The notes under the pieces are model-generated. The model did no database searches. It had not been told where the DNA came from and saw only the letters and a list, made by a program, of their open reading frames with translations. The translations under genes were made by a program, and so were the position numbers. This document shows, one piece after another, positions 24,975-33,706 of a stretch of 64,000 nucleotides of DNA; within the stretch, counting starts at the first letter, position 1, and each line of letters opens with the position of its first letter. Origin of the DNA: JAUIET01 sp045106985 (GTDB taxonomy: Bacteria > Pseudomonadota > Gammaproteobacteria > Pseudomonadales > JAUIET01); NCBI GenBank assembly GCA_045106985.1, contig JBGCFQ010000052.1:30646-94645 (forward strand). Direction: 5' to 3'.

Positions 24975-25762
24975 CAAGTTCGGAGATCCTCTGGGCTGAA
25001 TCGAAAAGTTAAGCGCCGAAATTGACGCTCAAAAACATCGCTCGGCAAATTTCTGAGTTCGGGGAATCTGCCAGCTTTTTTGACGGCATTTTCTGCGCTT
25101 CGGTCAAAAGCGCTGTCACCGCTGCTGCGTAATATTGTTACACCCACAATGTCACCGCTTGGAATAAGCTGAATCATCAGCATAGTTTGCATTCCAGCTC
25201 GTGCGCTTAACGGCCTCTTCCAGTTATTTTGTATGACGCGCTGAATCATTGCAATGTAACTTTGTGTGACTTCAGCGCTGACCTGCTGATCTGCTGTGCT
25301 TTGCTCTTGCTGCACGGCTTGAGTCATGTTGTCGCGCGCTTGCTGCTGCCGCCTAATTTCAGCCGCTCGTTCGCGCATCCGCGCCAGAGCTTGCGGATCG
25401 GCCTTGGGTTGCTTAACTTTTTCCGGCTTTTTCTTTGGTTTGGGCTTGGGCTTCTCGGGTTTTTTAACGGCGTATTCGGGTGTGTTCTGCTTGGGTGTTG
25501 CAACGGGTTCAGCGCGTGCCGATTCGAATTCATCTTCTGGTGGCTTACTGGCAACGGGTTCAGGAGCGGCGGCCTCAGCTGGCTTAGGAGCGACAACATC
25601 TTCTGGTAACACCACCAATTTAGCAGCCACATGGTTGAGCTGCGGTGGCGTATGGAATCGGGTCTCGTCAGTCTCCCAATTAACCAACAAAATAGCGCCT
25701 ATCGCAACATGCAGCAAACCGGCGAAAAAACCCGGTACCCAAACACCTTGCATGATTCTCAC
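24974..25762 (-). CDS. tolA: TolA, energy-transducing bridge of Tol-Pal
   Basis: 262 residues from a GTG at 25762, supported by AGGA nine bases upstream; the internal ATG at 25753 is too far from it. One N-terminal transmembrane helix (VPGFFAGLLHVAIGAILLV) is followed by a Pro/Lys/Glu/Ala-rich periplasmic stretch (EKPKPKPKKKPEKVKQPK, RERAAEIRRQQQARDN) and a TonB-like C-terminal domain (SYIAMIQRVIQNNWKRPLSA, GVTILRSSGDSAFDRSAE). It is considerably shorter than the 421-residue E. coli protein, so its helical spacer is reduced. It connects TolQR to TolB. Confidence 0.94.
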   Translation of the reverse strand: MRIMQGVWVPGFFAGLLHVAIGAILLVNWETDETRFHTPPQLNHVAAKLVVLPEDVVAPKPAEAAAPEPVASKPPEDEFESARAEPVATPKQNTPEYAVKKPEKPKPKPKKKPEKVKQPKADPQALARMRERAAEIRRQQQARDNMTQAVQQEQSTADQQVSAEVTQSYIAMIQRVIQNNWKRPLSARAGMQTMLMIQLIPSGDIVGVTILRSSGDSAFDRSAENAVKKAGRFPELRNLPSDVFERQFRRLTFRFSPEDLRT

Positions 25763-25777
25763 GGCGACAGTTCCTGT

Positions 25778-26215
25778 TTAGCCCTTTTCAGGGGCCTCAG
25801 GGTTCTCAGTCACAAGACCAAGCGAGGTGGCGCCCACCGTTTTTAGACTGGCCATTAACTCAATGATGCGACCATAAGGCACATTAGTGTCGCCCCAAAT
25901 GAGTACTGCTGTATTAGGTTTGCGCGCCATCACAACTTTCACTTTCTTGCCAACTTCATCCAGCGTTATCGCTTTTTCGTGTTCGTCGCCAAGGTTTATA
26001 TAAAAACTGCCATCCGATTTAACCGAAACAATTAAGGGTTCTTCTTTGGCGTCAACCGGCGCGGTACTTGCCTTCGGCAATTCAACCTGCACCCCTTGCA
26101 TTAGCATCGGCGCGGTCACCATAAAGATAACCAACAACACAAGCATCACGTCTATATAAGGTACAACGTTTATTTCGGCCATTGGCCGGCGTTTTTTCTG
26201 CTGTCGATTGGACAT
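25778..26215 (-). CDS. tolR: TolR, inner-membrane ExbD/TolR protein
   Basis: 145 residues. A cytoplasmic start (RRPMAEINVVPYIDVMLVLL) contains the conserved transmembrane Asp used for proton coupling. The periplasmic domain includes VELPKASTAPVDAKEEPLIV and NTAVLIWGDTNVPYGRIIEL. It works with TolQ to convert proton-motive force into TolA movement. It lies 15 bp before tolA and 53 bp after tolQ. Confidence 0.95.
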   Translation of the reverse strand: MSNRQQKKRRPMAEINVVPYIDVMLVLLVIFMVTAPMLMQGVQVELPKASTAPVDAKEEPLIVSVKSDGSFYINLGDEHEKAITLDEVGKKVKVVMARKPNTAVLIWGDTNVPYGRIIELMASLKTVGATSLGLVTENPEAPEKG

Positions 26216-26268
26216 GGTTTAGCTCAAAGAGTTACATACACGGGTGCGATAAGGCCTAAAAAGCACCC

Positions 26269-27000
26269 TTAGGCGCTAGGCGCTTTAGGTGCTGGCGCCG
26301 ACGAATAAGCCTGCCGGTGCAGAATACTAGTGAATTCATCCGAAAACTGGTCGTATCTTCCAACTAGGCTATCAACTCTGGTGCTGAATCGGTTGTAGGC
26401 AATCACCGCTGGAATGGCCGCGAATAAGCCCATGGCCGTCGCAATCAGTGCTTCAGATATGCCAGGCGCTACTGTGGCGATAGTCGCTTGTTGAACATTC
26501 GCCAACCCACGAAAGGAATTCATTATTCCCCATACCGTCCCAAATAGACCTACATAGGGGCTGGTTGAGCCAACCGTGGCAAGAAAAGCGAGGCTTTTAT
26601 CCAGTTTGGCTTCCTCTCGCGCCAGTGCAACGCGCATACCACGCTGTGCGCCCTGCATCACCGCGTCGGCATCTACACCCGCCTGCTGGCGCAAGCGTGA
26701 AAACTCTTTAAACCCCGAGCGGAAAATGTTCTCTACACCTATAGCCCCGTCAGAGTCCTGAGCGTGAGCATTGGCTTGCCGGTAGAGCTTACCCAAGTCT
26801 ATGCCCGACCAGAATTGCTGCTCAAACTCAGACAACTGAATTTCTGCCTCACGGTAGACAAACAAGCGACGCACGATCATGGTCCAGGAGACAACTGAAG
26901 CCATTAATAGGCTCAGCATAACCAGTTGCACCAAAATGCTTGCTTCACTAACAAGTGCCCAAATTGATAATTGATCTTCCACAGGCGCCTCCGCAGGCAT
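26269..27000 (-). CDS. tolQ: TolQ, inner-membrane motor protein (MotA/TolQ/ExbB)
   Basis: 243 residues with three membrane segments: ILVQLVMLSLLMASVVSWTM near the N-terminus, and a pair containing LATVGSTSPYVGLFGTVWGI and ATVAPGISEALIATAMGLFA, the signature of the ExbB/TolQ family. It forms the proton channel with TolR. The ATG at 27000 has no clear Shine-Dalgarno sequence, and a 10-bp inverted repeat lies 10-42 bases upstream. It heads the tolQRAB-pal-cpoB run. Confidence 0.95.
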   Translation of the reverse strand: MPAEAPVEDQLSIWALVSEASILVQLVMLSLLMASVVSWTMIVRRLFVYREAEIQLSEFEQQFWSGIDLGKLYRQANAHAQDSDGAIGVENIFRSGFKEFSRLRQQAGVDADAVMQGAQRGMRVALAREEAKLDKSLAFLATVGSTSPYVGLFGTVWGIMNSFRGLANVQQATIATVAPGISEALIATAMGLFAAIPAVIAYNRFSTRVDSLVGRYDQFSDEFTSILHRQAYSSAPAPKAPSA

Positions 27001-27010
27001 AATAATTTAT

Positions 27011-27042
27011 GTCTGTAATACGCCTTCGAGCTTATTACAGAC
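27011..27042 (-). promoter_or_regulatory. Perfect inverted repeat in the tolQ leader
   Basis: GTCTGTAATA (27011-27020) and TATTACAGAC (27033-27042) form a perfect 10-bp inverted repeat with a 12-bp loop, ending ten bases before the tolQ ATG. As RNA it would form a stem whose loop contains AAGG; as DNA it could be an operator. There is no T run after it, so it does not look like an attenuator. Confidence 0.5.
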
Positions 27043-27149
27043 CGTAGTTATGAAGTGTGTTCCATAACGCTTTCTTATAAAAAACCAAATACAGTAGGAA
27101 CCGGCCACGCAAAGCGAATTGGGTCCAGATCTGCAACTGGCGCAAATTA

Positions 27150-27545
27150 TTACGTTAGAGCGTCCAACATGTGCTGCGGAATTCGGTGAGGTTTCAAGGT
27201 AGTCTGCTTGACGCAGGCGATTTTCACCGTCGCTTCGCAGAGCAGTGTTCCATCACGCCTGACCGTCTGATTAAACAGCATATAACTGCGGCCGGTTTTG
27301 ATAACCGCCGCGTCCACGTCTAACGACTCGTCTAATCTAGCAGGGCTGAGGTAATTTATCTGTGTAGAATGCACAACGAACATCAGCTCTTCGCTAAAAA
27401 TGGCCGTTTTGGCATAGCCTAGAGCGCGCAGTAGCTCGGTTCTGGCACGCTCCATGAATTTTAGGTAGTTCACATAGTAGACAATACCCCCAGCGTCGGT
27501 ATCTTCAATGTAAACCCTTACAGGTATGGAATGTTCGGCAGCCAA
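27150..27545 (-). CDS. ybgC: YbgC-family acyl-CoA thioesterase (hotdog fold)
   Basis: 131 residues. The hotdog signature is VRVYIEDTDAGGIVYYVNYL with the catalytic Asp in DTDAGG, followed by the KFMERARTELLRALG helix. It hydrolyses acyl-CoA or acyl-ACP thioesters and is the standard first gene of tol-pal clusters. The start is probably TTG at 27545, with AGGGA upstream; no ATG precedes the conserved domain. It lies 25 bp after ruvB and 149 bp before tolQ, a larger gap than usual. Confidence 0.93.
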   Translation of the reverse strand: MAAEHSIPVRVYIEDTDAGGIVYYVNYLKFMERARTELLRALGYAKTAIFSEELMFVVHSTQINYLSPARLDESLDVDAAVIKTGRSYMLFNQTVRRDGTLLCEATVKIACVKQTTLKPHRIPQHMLDALT

Positions 27546-27570
27546 ATGGTGTACGTCCCTTGTTAGGTTT

Positions 27571-28608
27571 CTACAGATCCAGACTCAGCGAACCAACAGA
27601 ATCTGTACCTGGTAAACGGATATTCAGGTCTCTGTAGGCATTCGCCGTCACAACCCGACCGCGCGGCGTTCTGGTTATGTACCCTTCCTGGATAAGATAC
27701 GGTTCTAGAACCTCTTCGATGGTGCCTTTGTCTTCGCCGATAGCAGCGGCAACACTGTCGAGCCCGACGGGGCCACCGTCAAACCGTTCTATCATTGCAA
27801 GCAGCAACTTACGGTCCATTTGATCGAAGCCATGTTGATCAACGTTCAACATGTTGAGTGCAGAATCGGCGATGGACGAGCTTATATTACCGTCCGCTTT
27901 TACTTCGGCATAGTCGCGGACTCTGCGCAGTAAGCGATTGGCAATTCGAGGGGTTCCCCTAGCACGGCGTGCAATTTCTGTCGCTCCGTCAGCGTCAATG
28001 GAAACGCCCATTATTTGCGCTGAGCGCTTCACTATCGTAGTGAGCTCCACGACATTGTAGAACTCCAGGCGCTGAATAATTCCAAATCGATCGCGCATGG
28101 GCGCTGTAAGCAAACCCGCTCGGGTTGTCGCACCGACCAAGGTAAATGGGGGCAAATCAAGTTTGATTGAGCGCGCCGCCGGCCCTTCGCCAATCATAAT
28201 GTCGAGCTGGAAATCCTCCATAGCCGGGTACAGTATCTCTTCAACTACCGGACTTAGCCGATGAATCTCATCGATGAACAGCACATCGCCGGCTTCAAGG
28301 TTGGTCATTATCGCGGCTAAGTCACCTGCACGCTCAAGTACAGGTCCTGAGGTTGAACGTAAAGAGACATTCATTTCCTGGGCAAGAATATTGGCTAATG
28401 TGGTTTTGCCAAGACCTGGAGGACCAAATATAAGCGTATGGTCCAAGCTATCGCCACGATTGCGCGCAGCCGATATGAAAATTTCCATCTGCTCTTTAAC
28501 TGCCGATTGGCCAACGTACTCGGCCAGGCTCAATGGCCGAATAGCGCGGTCGTTACGCTCTTCGCCTGGCGTTCCCATCGTAGAAATTATTCGATCAGAT
28601 TCAATCAT
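27571..28608 (-). CDS. ruvB: RuvB, Holliday junction branch-migration ATPase
   Basis: 345 residues. Walker A GPPGLGKTTLAN, Walker B VLFIDEIHRL and the sensor-1 region LVGATTRAGLL identify an AAA+ ATPase; the C-terminal winged-helix contains YLIQEGYITRTPRGRVVTA. RuvB hexamers drive branch migration with RuvA during recombination repair. Normally ruvB follows ruvA closely; here a ~390-bp repeat element separates them, so co-transcription must pass through the element or ruvB needs its own promoter. Confidence 0.97.
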   Translation of the reverse strand: MIESDRIISTMGTPGEERNDRAIRPLSLAEYVGQSAVKEQMEIFISAARNRGDSLDHTLIFGPPGLGKTTLANILAQEMNVSLRSTSGPVLERAGDLAAIMTNLEAGDVLFIDEIHRLSPVVEEILYPAMEDFQLDIMIGEGPAARSIKLDLPPFTLVGATTRAGLLTAPMRDRFGIIQRLEFYNVVELTTIVKRSAQIMGVSIDADGATEIARRARGTPRIANRLLRRVRDYAEVKADGNISSSIADSALNMLNVDQHGFDQMDRKLLLAMIERFDGGPVGLDSVAAAIGEDKGTIEEVLEPYLIQEGYITRTPRGRVVTANAYRDLNIRLPGTDSVGSLSLDL

Positions 28609-28704
28609 GTTCTAGTGTTCTATAAGCTCAAGCACAAACCCAGCGGGTATTCTGCCTCGAATTCTACCAGCAAACAAAGACGCGGTGTTGTATCGAGCGT
28701 GGTG

Positions 28705-29095
28705 GGTTGAAACGCAATTAAATCCGCTACAAGAACACCAGCCGTCTTTGCTTCGAGCCCCAACCCATCCAGGGTACCCTCCATCACAAAAAAGCCTGCA
28801 TTATATTTGTCTTTTTTGCTCTTTCGGTTGGGTCTTTTTATCTACGCAAACACCCCTGGCGCTCTCACAGCTCACACTGTGCCAATGCAGAACACATTAG
28901 CTAATACACTTAGGGCTTAGCTCCATCGCGAACGGAGCCTCGGTATCGAGTGGTGCTTTTGTGGAGGTAAAAGACGAAGGCCAAGTGAGCAAAAAAGACA
29001 AGTGAAGCGCAGGCTTTTTTAGAAGCGCGGGTACCCCGGAGGGGCCAAGTCCGAAACAAAAGCAGTGCTCGCTGCCGGGGCGCGCTACGAAGCAA
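28705..29095. repeat. Composite interspersed repeat, copy 1 (between ruvB and ruvA)
   Basis: About 390 bp closely similar to the inverse complement of 36750-37130. It consists of two related ~130-bp halves in inverted orientation: the left half (about 28730-28860, plus strand) and the right half (about 28935-29090, minus strand). Each half has a core of AAAAAAGCCTGC, a short spacer, then TTGTCTTTTTTGCTC. The right half is bounded by GAGTGGTGCTTTTGT and ACAAAAGCAGTGCTC. Short open frames across it follow the repeat, not a protein. It fills the ruvB-ruvA gap. Confidence 0.8.
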
Positions 29096-29156
29096 CCGAG
29101 AGGCCGAATAACTAAATCACGTTAAAGGGCACATCTATTAATTGTTTGGGCAAGAA

Positions 29157-29771
29157 CTAAAACAAAGAGCGCAGCGCACTGCGAATTAGCGCCTCAACGT
29201 TCAGCTTACCGTCGGTTGCCGCTATCGCTTTGGCCACAGCACGTGTGGCTTCCGCTTTTTTATAACCCAATGATTCTAGCGCCGCCTCAGCCTGCGCAAC
29301 GGGGTCATCATTGTCTGGGCCGCTGTCCGTCGAAGGCTTGGCCTCACCGGGCTCCACAACAGACCAGCCGTCTTTGAGTTTGTCCCGCGTTTCCAAAATA
29401 AGGCGCTCGGCGGTTTTCGGCCCTATGCCAGGCAACTTAACCAATGCGGCTTTGTCACCAAGCCGAATACAATTAACCAAATCTATTGCAGTAAGGCCCG
29501 ACAATATTGCCAAACCAACTTTCGGACCAATGCCGCTTACTTTTATTACGATACGAAAAAGATCACGATCAGACTTACTTAAAAAACCAAACAATAGCTG
29601 CGCATCTTCGCGCACCACAAAGTGAGTTGCCAAACTAACCTGAGCGCCAATTTCAGGTAAGTCGTAGTATGTCGTCATAGGCACGGCCACTTCGTAACAA
29701 ACACCATTAACGTTAAGCATTACGTCGGGCGCTTGCTTCTCAACTAATTCACCACTTAGTCGACCAATCAT
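29157..29771 (-). CDS. ruvA: RuvA, Holliday junction-binding protein
   Basis: 204 residues. N-terminal OB fold (MIGRLSGELVEKQAPDVMLN), central helix-hairpin-helix motifs (KVSGIGPKVGLAILSG and LVKLPGIGPKTAERLILETR) and a C-terminal domain III (AQAEAALESLGYKKAEATRAV) that contacts RuvB. Its ATG overlaps the ruvC stop by 4 bp (ATGA), so the two are coupled. Confidence 0.97.
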   Translation of the reverse strand: MIGRLSGELVEKQAPDVMLNVNGVCYEVAVPMTTYYDLPEIGAQVSLATHFVVREDAQLLFGFLSKSDRDLFRIVIKVSGIGPKVGLAILSGLTAIDLVNCIRLGDKAALVKLPGIGPKTAERLILETRDKLKDGWSVVEPGEAKPSTDSGPDNDDPVAQAEAALESLGYKKAEATRAVAKAIAATDGKLNVEALIRSALRSLF

Positions 29772-30349
29772 AATTGCACTCCTGGCGGAAGTCGCGTCCT
29801 GCGCTTGCTACTTCGGCGTCGAATTAATTGCTTGTGTGATACTTCTTTGCCGTCAGCAGTCTCTACACCCAAGCGCGAAATACCGCTGCTAGTGTGTGAA
29901 TGACACAATGCCGCCGCCAAGGCATCAGCCGCATCTTCAGCGGGCGGTGCCGACAGTGCCAATAGCATTTGCACCATTTGTTGAACCTGAACTTTGTCTG
30001 CCCCACCCTTACCAACTACCGCCTGTTTTATTTGGCGCGCCGAGTATTCGCTGATATCCAAACCTGCATTAGCCGCAGCAACAATGGCCGCGCCTCTGGC
30101 CTGGCCAAGCTTCAATGCTGACGCGGCATTGCGTGCCATAAATACCTGCTCAATGGCAAACTGGTCGGGCTTATACAGCGCAATAACTTCGCTGACGTCG
30201 TTGAAAATATGTTTTAGGCGGGCTGCAAGGTCCGTCTCAGGAAGCTTGATACAGCCGCTTGTGATATAGCGATGAGAGTTACCGCTGGTTTCTATTAATC
30301 CATAACCGGTGGTTCGCGATCCGGGGTCCAGGCCCATTATGATCGGCAT
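29768..30349 (-). CDS. ruvC: RuvC, Holliday junction resolvase
   Basis: 193 residues. The RNase-H-like active site is visible: Asp in GLDPGSRTTGYGLI, Glu in FAIEQVFMARNAASALKLGQ, and the acidic pair in PAEDAADALAAALCHSH. Beyond the catalytic core there is a basic tail (KQLIRRRSSKRRTRLPPG) longer than in E. coli RuvC (173 residues). It cleaves four-way junctions with RuvAB. It lies 6 bp after yebC. Confidence 0.97.
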   Translation of the reverse strand: MPIIMGLDPGSRTTGYGLIETSGNSHRYITSGCIKLPETDLAARLKHIFNDVSEVIALYKPDQFAIEQVFMARNAASALKLGQARGAAIVAAANAGLDISEYSARQIKQAVVGKGGADKVQVQQMVQMLLALSAPPAEDAADALAAALCHSHTSSGISRLGVETADGKEVSHKQLIRRRSSKRRTRLPPGVQL

Positions 30350-30355
30350 CGGCGT

Positions 30356-31108
30356 TTACTGCTGTTCCATTTCAGCAAACACCGCATCGCTGATTTCCGA
30401 ATTCGAATAGACACCTTGCACATCGTCGAGATCTTCCAAGGCGTCAATCAACCTCAGTATTTTCTCAGCACTTTTAGCGTCCAGTGCCATGGTAGTTTCC
30501 GGCAACATCGTTACCTCTGCATTTTCAGCCCGCAACTCCGCCTCATCCAAGGCATCCTTCACCCTACCGAAATCTTCAAAGCTGGTTAGCACATCAATCG
30601 AACCGTCATCATTATTAATCACATCGTCTGCACCGGCTTCAAGGGCTGCCTCTAGTACTTGCTCTTCATCCAAACCAGGAGCAAAACTAATTTGGCCTTT
30701 TTTAGAAAACAAATAGGCAACCGATCCGTCGGTTCCAAGGTTACCACCCGCCTTGCTAAACGCATGCCTTATCTCCGCTACCGTTCGGTTGCGATTGTCA
30801 GTCATTACGTCCACAAGGATTGCGACGCCTCCTGGGCCATAACCTTCATAAACAAGCTCTTCAACATTATCGGCCTCGGTATCGCCAGCACCCCGAGAAA
30901 TCGCTCGGTCGATGGTTTCCCGAGTCATGTTAGCACCAAGTGCTTTATCAACAGCCGCGCGTAAACGAGGATTGTCATTTACTTCGCCGCCGCCTTGTTT
31001 GGCGGCTACTGTCAATTCGCGAATAATCTTGGTAAACAGCTTGCCGCGCTTGGCGTCTTGCGCGGCCTTGCGGTGCTTGATGTTAGCCCATTTACTATGA
31101 CCAGCCAT
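30356..31108 (-). CDS. yebC: YebC/PmpR-family translation/transcription factor
   Basis: 250 residues. It begins MAGHSKWANIKHRKAAQDAK, the invariant family start, followed by KIIRELTVAAKQGGGEVNDN and GPGGVAILVDVMTDNRNRTV. YebC proteins have been described as DNA-binding regulators and more recently as factors that relieve ribosome stalling. Its position upstream of ruvC is the conserved proteobacterial arrangement. Its leader contains a large palindromic element. Confidence 0.96.
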   Translation of the reverse strand: MAGHSKWANIKHRKAAQDAKRGKLFTKIIRELTVAAKQGGGEVNDNPRLRAAVDKALGANMTRETIDRAISRGAGDTEADNVEELVYEGYGPGGVAILVDVMTDNRNRTVAEIRHAFSKAGGNLGTDGSVAYLFSKKGQISFAPGLDEEQVLEAALEAGADDVINNDDGSIDVLTSFEDFGRVKDALDEAELRAENAEVTMLPETTMALDAKSAEKILRLIDALEDLDDVQGVYSNSEISDAVFAEMEQQ

Positions 31109-31110
31109 CT

Positions 31111-31250
31111 GAGCGCCCCCAAAATGCGCTTTTTCCGCTCTGGCGGCGTTGGCTGTGTGCTCGCTCAGTCACATATGAATGTATATGCTCTAGTCGCTCC
31201 GCGCACCGCCGTCTTGCCAGAACGAAAAAATCACTATTTTGGAATGCGCC
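31111..31250. repeat. Large imperfect palindrome between aspS and yebC
   Basis: The left arm (31111-31152; AAAATGCGCTTTTTCCG then CTCTGGCGGCG) pairs with the right arm (31201-31250; CCGCCGTCTTGCCAGAACG then CTATTTTGGAATGCGCC on the plus strand). The central ~48 bp contain a further AT-rich symmetric part around CACATATGAATGTATATG. As RNA it would form a long bulged hairpin filling nearly the whole 148-bp gap. It resembles REP/MITE-like intergenic palindromes, but no second copy was seen in the window. Confidence 0.65.
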
Positions 31251-31256
31251 CATAGC

Positions 31257-33032
31257 TTAACCGGCTTGCTCAGAGGCAGGCTTTCGAACACGTATATGAA
31301 GTTCCTTCACTTGCGCATCGTCTACCGGACTAGGCGCGTCGGTCATTACACAGGCCGCGCTTTGGGTTTTAGGAAAGGCTATAACGTCCCGAATGGAGCT
31401 GGCGCCTGTCATTAACATCAACAATCTATCCAGACCAAACGCTAAACCACCATGCGGTGGGCAGCCGTATTTGAGACCGCGCAACAAAAAGCCAAATTTA
31501 TTCTCAGCCTCCGCTGCATCTATGCCTAGCACCTCAAGCACTTGGCCTTGCATCTCGGCGCTGTGAATACGCAGCGAACCACCACCGAGTTCGGTGCCAT
31601 TCAATACCATATCGTAAGCGTGCGAGAGCGCCTCACCAGGAGCAGCCTTTAAAGTTTCAACGTCGCACGCTGGCATTGTGAAAGGATGATGCAATGAATG
31701 CCAATCGCCTTCTTTAGTTTTCTCAAACATCGGGAAGTCAACCACCCAGGCCGGCGCCCAATCGCAGGTATGCAGCTTAAGATCTTCTCCAAGCTTCACT
31801 CGCAGAGCACCAAGCGCTTCATTAACAACTGTCGTTTTGTCAGCACCAAAGAAAAGTATATCGCCGGTTTCCGCACTGGTGCGTTCCAGCAAAGCCGGCA
31901 CGACGTCGAGCATGTTCTTCACAATAGGTGACTGCAGCCCTTCCGCACCCGCTGTTACGTCATTTACCTTAATCCAGGCCAAACCTCGCGCACCATAGAT
32001 ACTGACGAATTTGGTGTAACCGTCAATTAATTTGCGGCTCAGGCTTGCGCCACCGGGCACTCGAAGCACGGCTACCCGCCCTTCAGGGTCATTGGCCGGG
32101 CCGCTAAACACTTTGAACTCAACGTCAGTCATCAAGTCTTTCACATCAACCAGCTCAAGTGGAAAGCGCAAGTCAGGCTTGTCGCTGCCGTATTTAAGCA
32201 TCGCATCTGCATAGCTAATACGCGGAAACTCGCCTAACTCAATGTTCATCACCTGAGTGAACAAATCCCGAATCAGCTTCTCAGCCATTGCCATGATTTC
32301 GTCTTCGGTGGCAAAGGACATTTCAATATCGATTTGAGTAAATTCGGGCTGCCGGTCAGCACGTAAATCTTCATCCCGAAAGCATTTTACAATTTGATAG
32401 TAGCGGTCCATTCCTGCAACCATAAGCAATTGCTTAAAAAGCTGTGGGGACTGGGGCAAGGCATAAAAGCTGCCCGGATGCACACGACTTGGAACCAGGT
32501 AGTCTCGTGCGCCTTCAGGCGTGGCACGTGTCAGCATGGGGGTTTCAATATCATGAAAATCGTTTTCGTCGAGGTAGTTACGCACAAAATTACTGACTTT
32601 AGAGCGCAAACGAAGGCGGTCCTGCATTTCCGGGCGGCGCAAATCGACATATCTATGGCGTAAGCGAACGTCTTCACCCACTTGCGTGTGCTCATCAAGC
32701 TGGAAGGGAGGTGTCTCTGCGCTGTTGAGCAGCTCCAACTCTTTACCCAGCACTTCGATCTGCCCAGTGGGCATATCTGAATTAACAGTGCCTTCCATTC
32801 GTTCGCGTACGCGGCCTTTAATTTTTAGGACGTATTCGCTTCGCACTTTGTCAGCGCTAGCAAAATGTTCTTCGGTGTCGGGGTCAAAAACGACCTGCAC
32901 AATGCCTCGCACGTCTCGCATGTCCAGGAAAATCACCCCGCCATGGTCGCGGCGACGATGAACCCAACCATAAAGGGTTACCTCAGCGTCAATATGTTCA
33001 GACCTTATGTCGCCGCAGTAGTGGCTTCGCAT
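31257..33032 (-). CDS. aspS: Aspartyl-tRNA synthetase
   Basis: 591 residues. The N-terminal OB anticodon-binding domain contains YGWVHRRRDHGGVIFLDMRD. The class II catalytic core has FRDEDLRADRQPEFTQIDIE (motif 2) and GGLAFGLDRLLMLMTG (motif 3), and the bacterial GAD insert lies between them. It charges tRNA-Asp; discriminating and non-discriminating forms cannot be told apart here. It heads the leftward aspS-yebC-ruvCA run. The ATG at 33032 matches the usual MRSHYCG start. Confidence 0.97.
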   Translation of the reverse strand: MRSHYCGDIRSEHIDAEVTLYGWVHRRRDHGGVIFLDMRDVRGIVQVVFDPDTEEHFASADKVRSEYVLKIKGRVRERMEGTVNSDMPTGQIEVLGKELELLNSAETPPFQLDEHTQVGEDVRLRHRYVDLRRPEMQDRLRLRSKVSNFVRNYLDENDFHDIETPMLTRATPEGARDYLVPSRVHPGSFYALPQSPQLFKQLLMVAGMDRYYQIVKCFRDEDLRADRQPEFTQIDIEMSFATEDEIMAMAEKLIRDLFTQVMNIELGEFPRISYADAMLKYGSDKPDLRFPLELVDVKDLMTDVEFKVFSGPANDPEGRVAVLRVPGGASLSRKLIDGYTKFVSIYGARGLAWIKVNDVTAGAEGLQSPIVKNMLDVVPALLERTSAETGDILFFGADKTTVVNEALGALRVKLGEDLKLHTCDWAPAWVVDFPMFEKTKEGDWHSLHHPFTMPACDVETLKAAPGEALSHAYDMVLNGTELGGGSLRIHSAEMQGQVLEVLGIDAAEAENKFGFLLRGLKYGCPPHGGLAFGLDRLLMLMTGASSIRDVIAFPKTQSAACVMTDAPSPVDDAQVKELHIRVRKPASEQAG

Positions 33033-33053
33033 GCTAATTCCTCGTAACTGGCG

Positions 33054-33407
33054 TTAATCGCCGGATTTTGCGCCTGTAGACGCAGGTTTAGATTCTGTTT
33101 TTGGTTTCGACTCGGATTTTGCCGCGCCGTCTCCTGACTTACTCGCTCCGCCATCAGACGAGCCGCCAGACCCACCGCCGGAAGAAGAACCAGGCTTGCC
33201 ATCAACCAAATTCTTCTTTTTATCACCGCTTTTGAAGTCAGTCTCGTACCAACCAGAGCCTTTTAGGCGAAATGCGGCGGCCGAAACCTTCTTTTTAAGA
33301 CTCGCTTTGTTACAACTAGGGCAATCAGTTGCATGTGGGTCACTGATTTTTTGAATCAGTTCTAACTGATGGCCACAATCTTGGCACTGATATTCGTAAA
33401 TCGGCAT
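33054..33407 (-). CDS. FmdB-family zinc-ribbon protein
   Basis: 117 residues. It begins MPIYEYQCQDCGHQLE, followed by a second Cys pair in TDCPSCN, giving a four-Cys zinc ribbon, then KKKVSAAAFRLKGSGWYETD typical of FmdB family members. The tail from about residue 65 is Gly/Ser/Lys-rich and probably disordered. The family is very often located just upstream of aspS, as here (21-bp gap). The molecular role is not established; RNA or protein binding is a guess. Confidence 0.9.
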   Translation of the reverse strand: MPIYEYQCQDCGHQLELIQKISDPHATDCPSCNKASLKKKVSAAAFRLKGSGWYETDFKSGDKKKNLVDGKPGSSSGGGSGGSSDGGASKSGDGAAKSESKPKTESKPASTGAKSGD

Positions 33408-33706
33408 AAATATCTCGGAATAATTTTAATTCAACTTCAAATGAACAAGGGCGCTCTAATCTGCAAAGCGTCGAGCGCGCCGCATTATACGTCAGGCCAG
33501 CCTTGAAGAGAATGATGCTAAAAAGGCTGAAAAACGTGGCATTTTTGCATAATAGCCCCAACACATGCAGATCTTTTATTGCCGCTGGCGCCGTTTTTCT
33601 ATATATATATGCACAGTTTGAACATGGCTCACCAAGATAGTAGTAAAGGTGCGCTATTTTCACTACTCAATCCTCAACTTCTACAGATTATTAAAAAGGA
33701 ACCATC

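Noticed and set aside
25229..25781. 126- and 151-residue frames opposite tolA
   Set aside because: They mirror the Lys/Pro/Ala-rich tolA spacer and carry no domain.
28685..29095. Two small open reading frames (71 and 61 residues) as proteins
   Set aside because: Both lie inside the composite repeat, and the related frames in the second copy follow the DNA repeat with different frames and ends. No ribosome-binding site or protein family supports them.
33408..33706. A possible 107-residue minus-strand gene overlapping the fmdB start (33340-33663)
   Set aside because: It overlaps the clear FmdB start in another frame and has no family resemblance; the region more probably holds the divergent fmdB and HU promoters.
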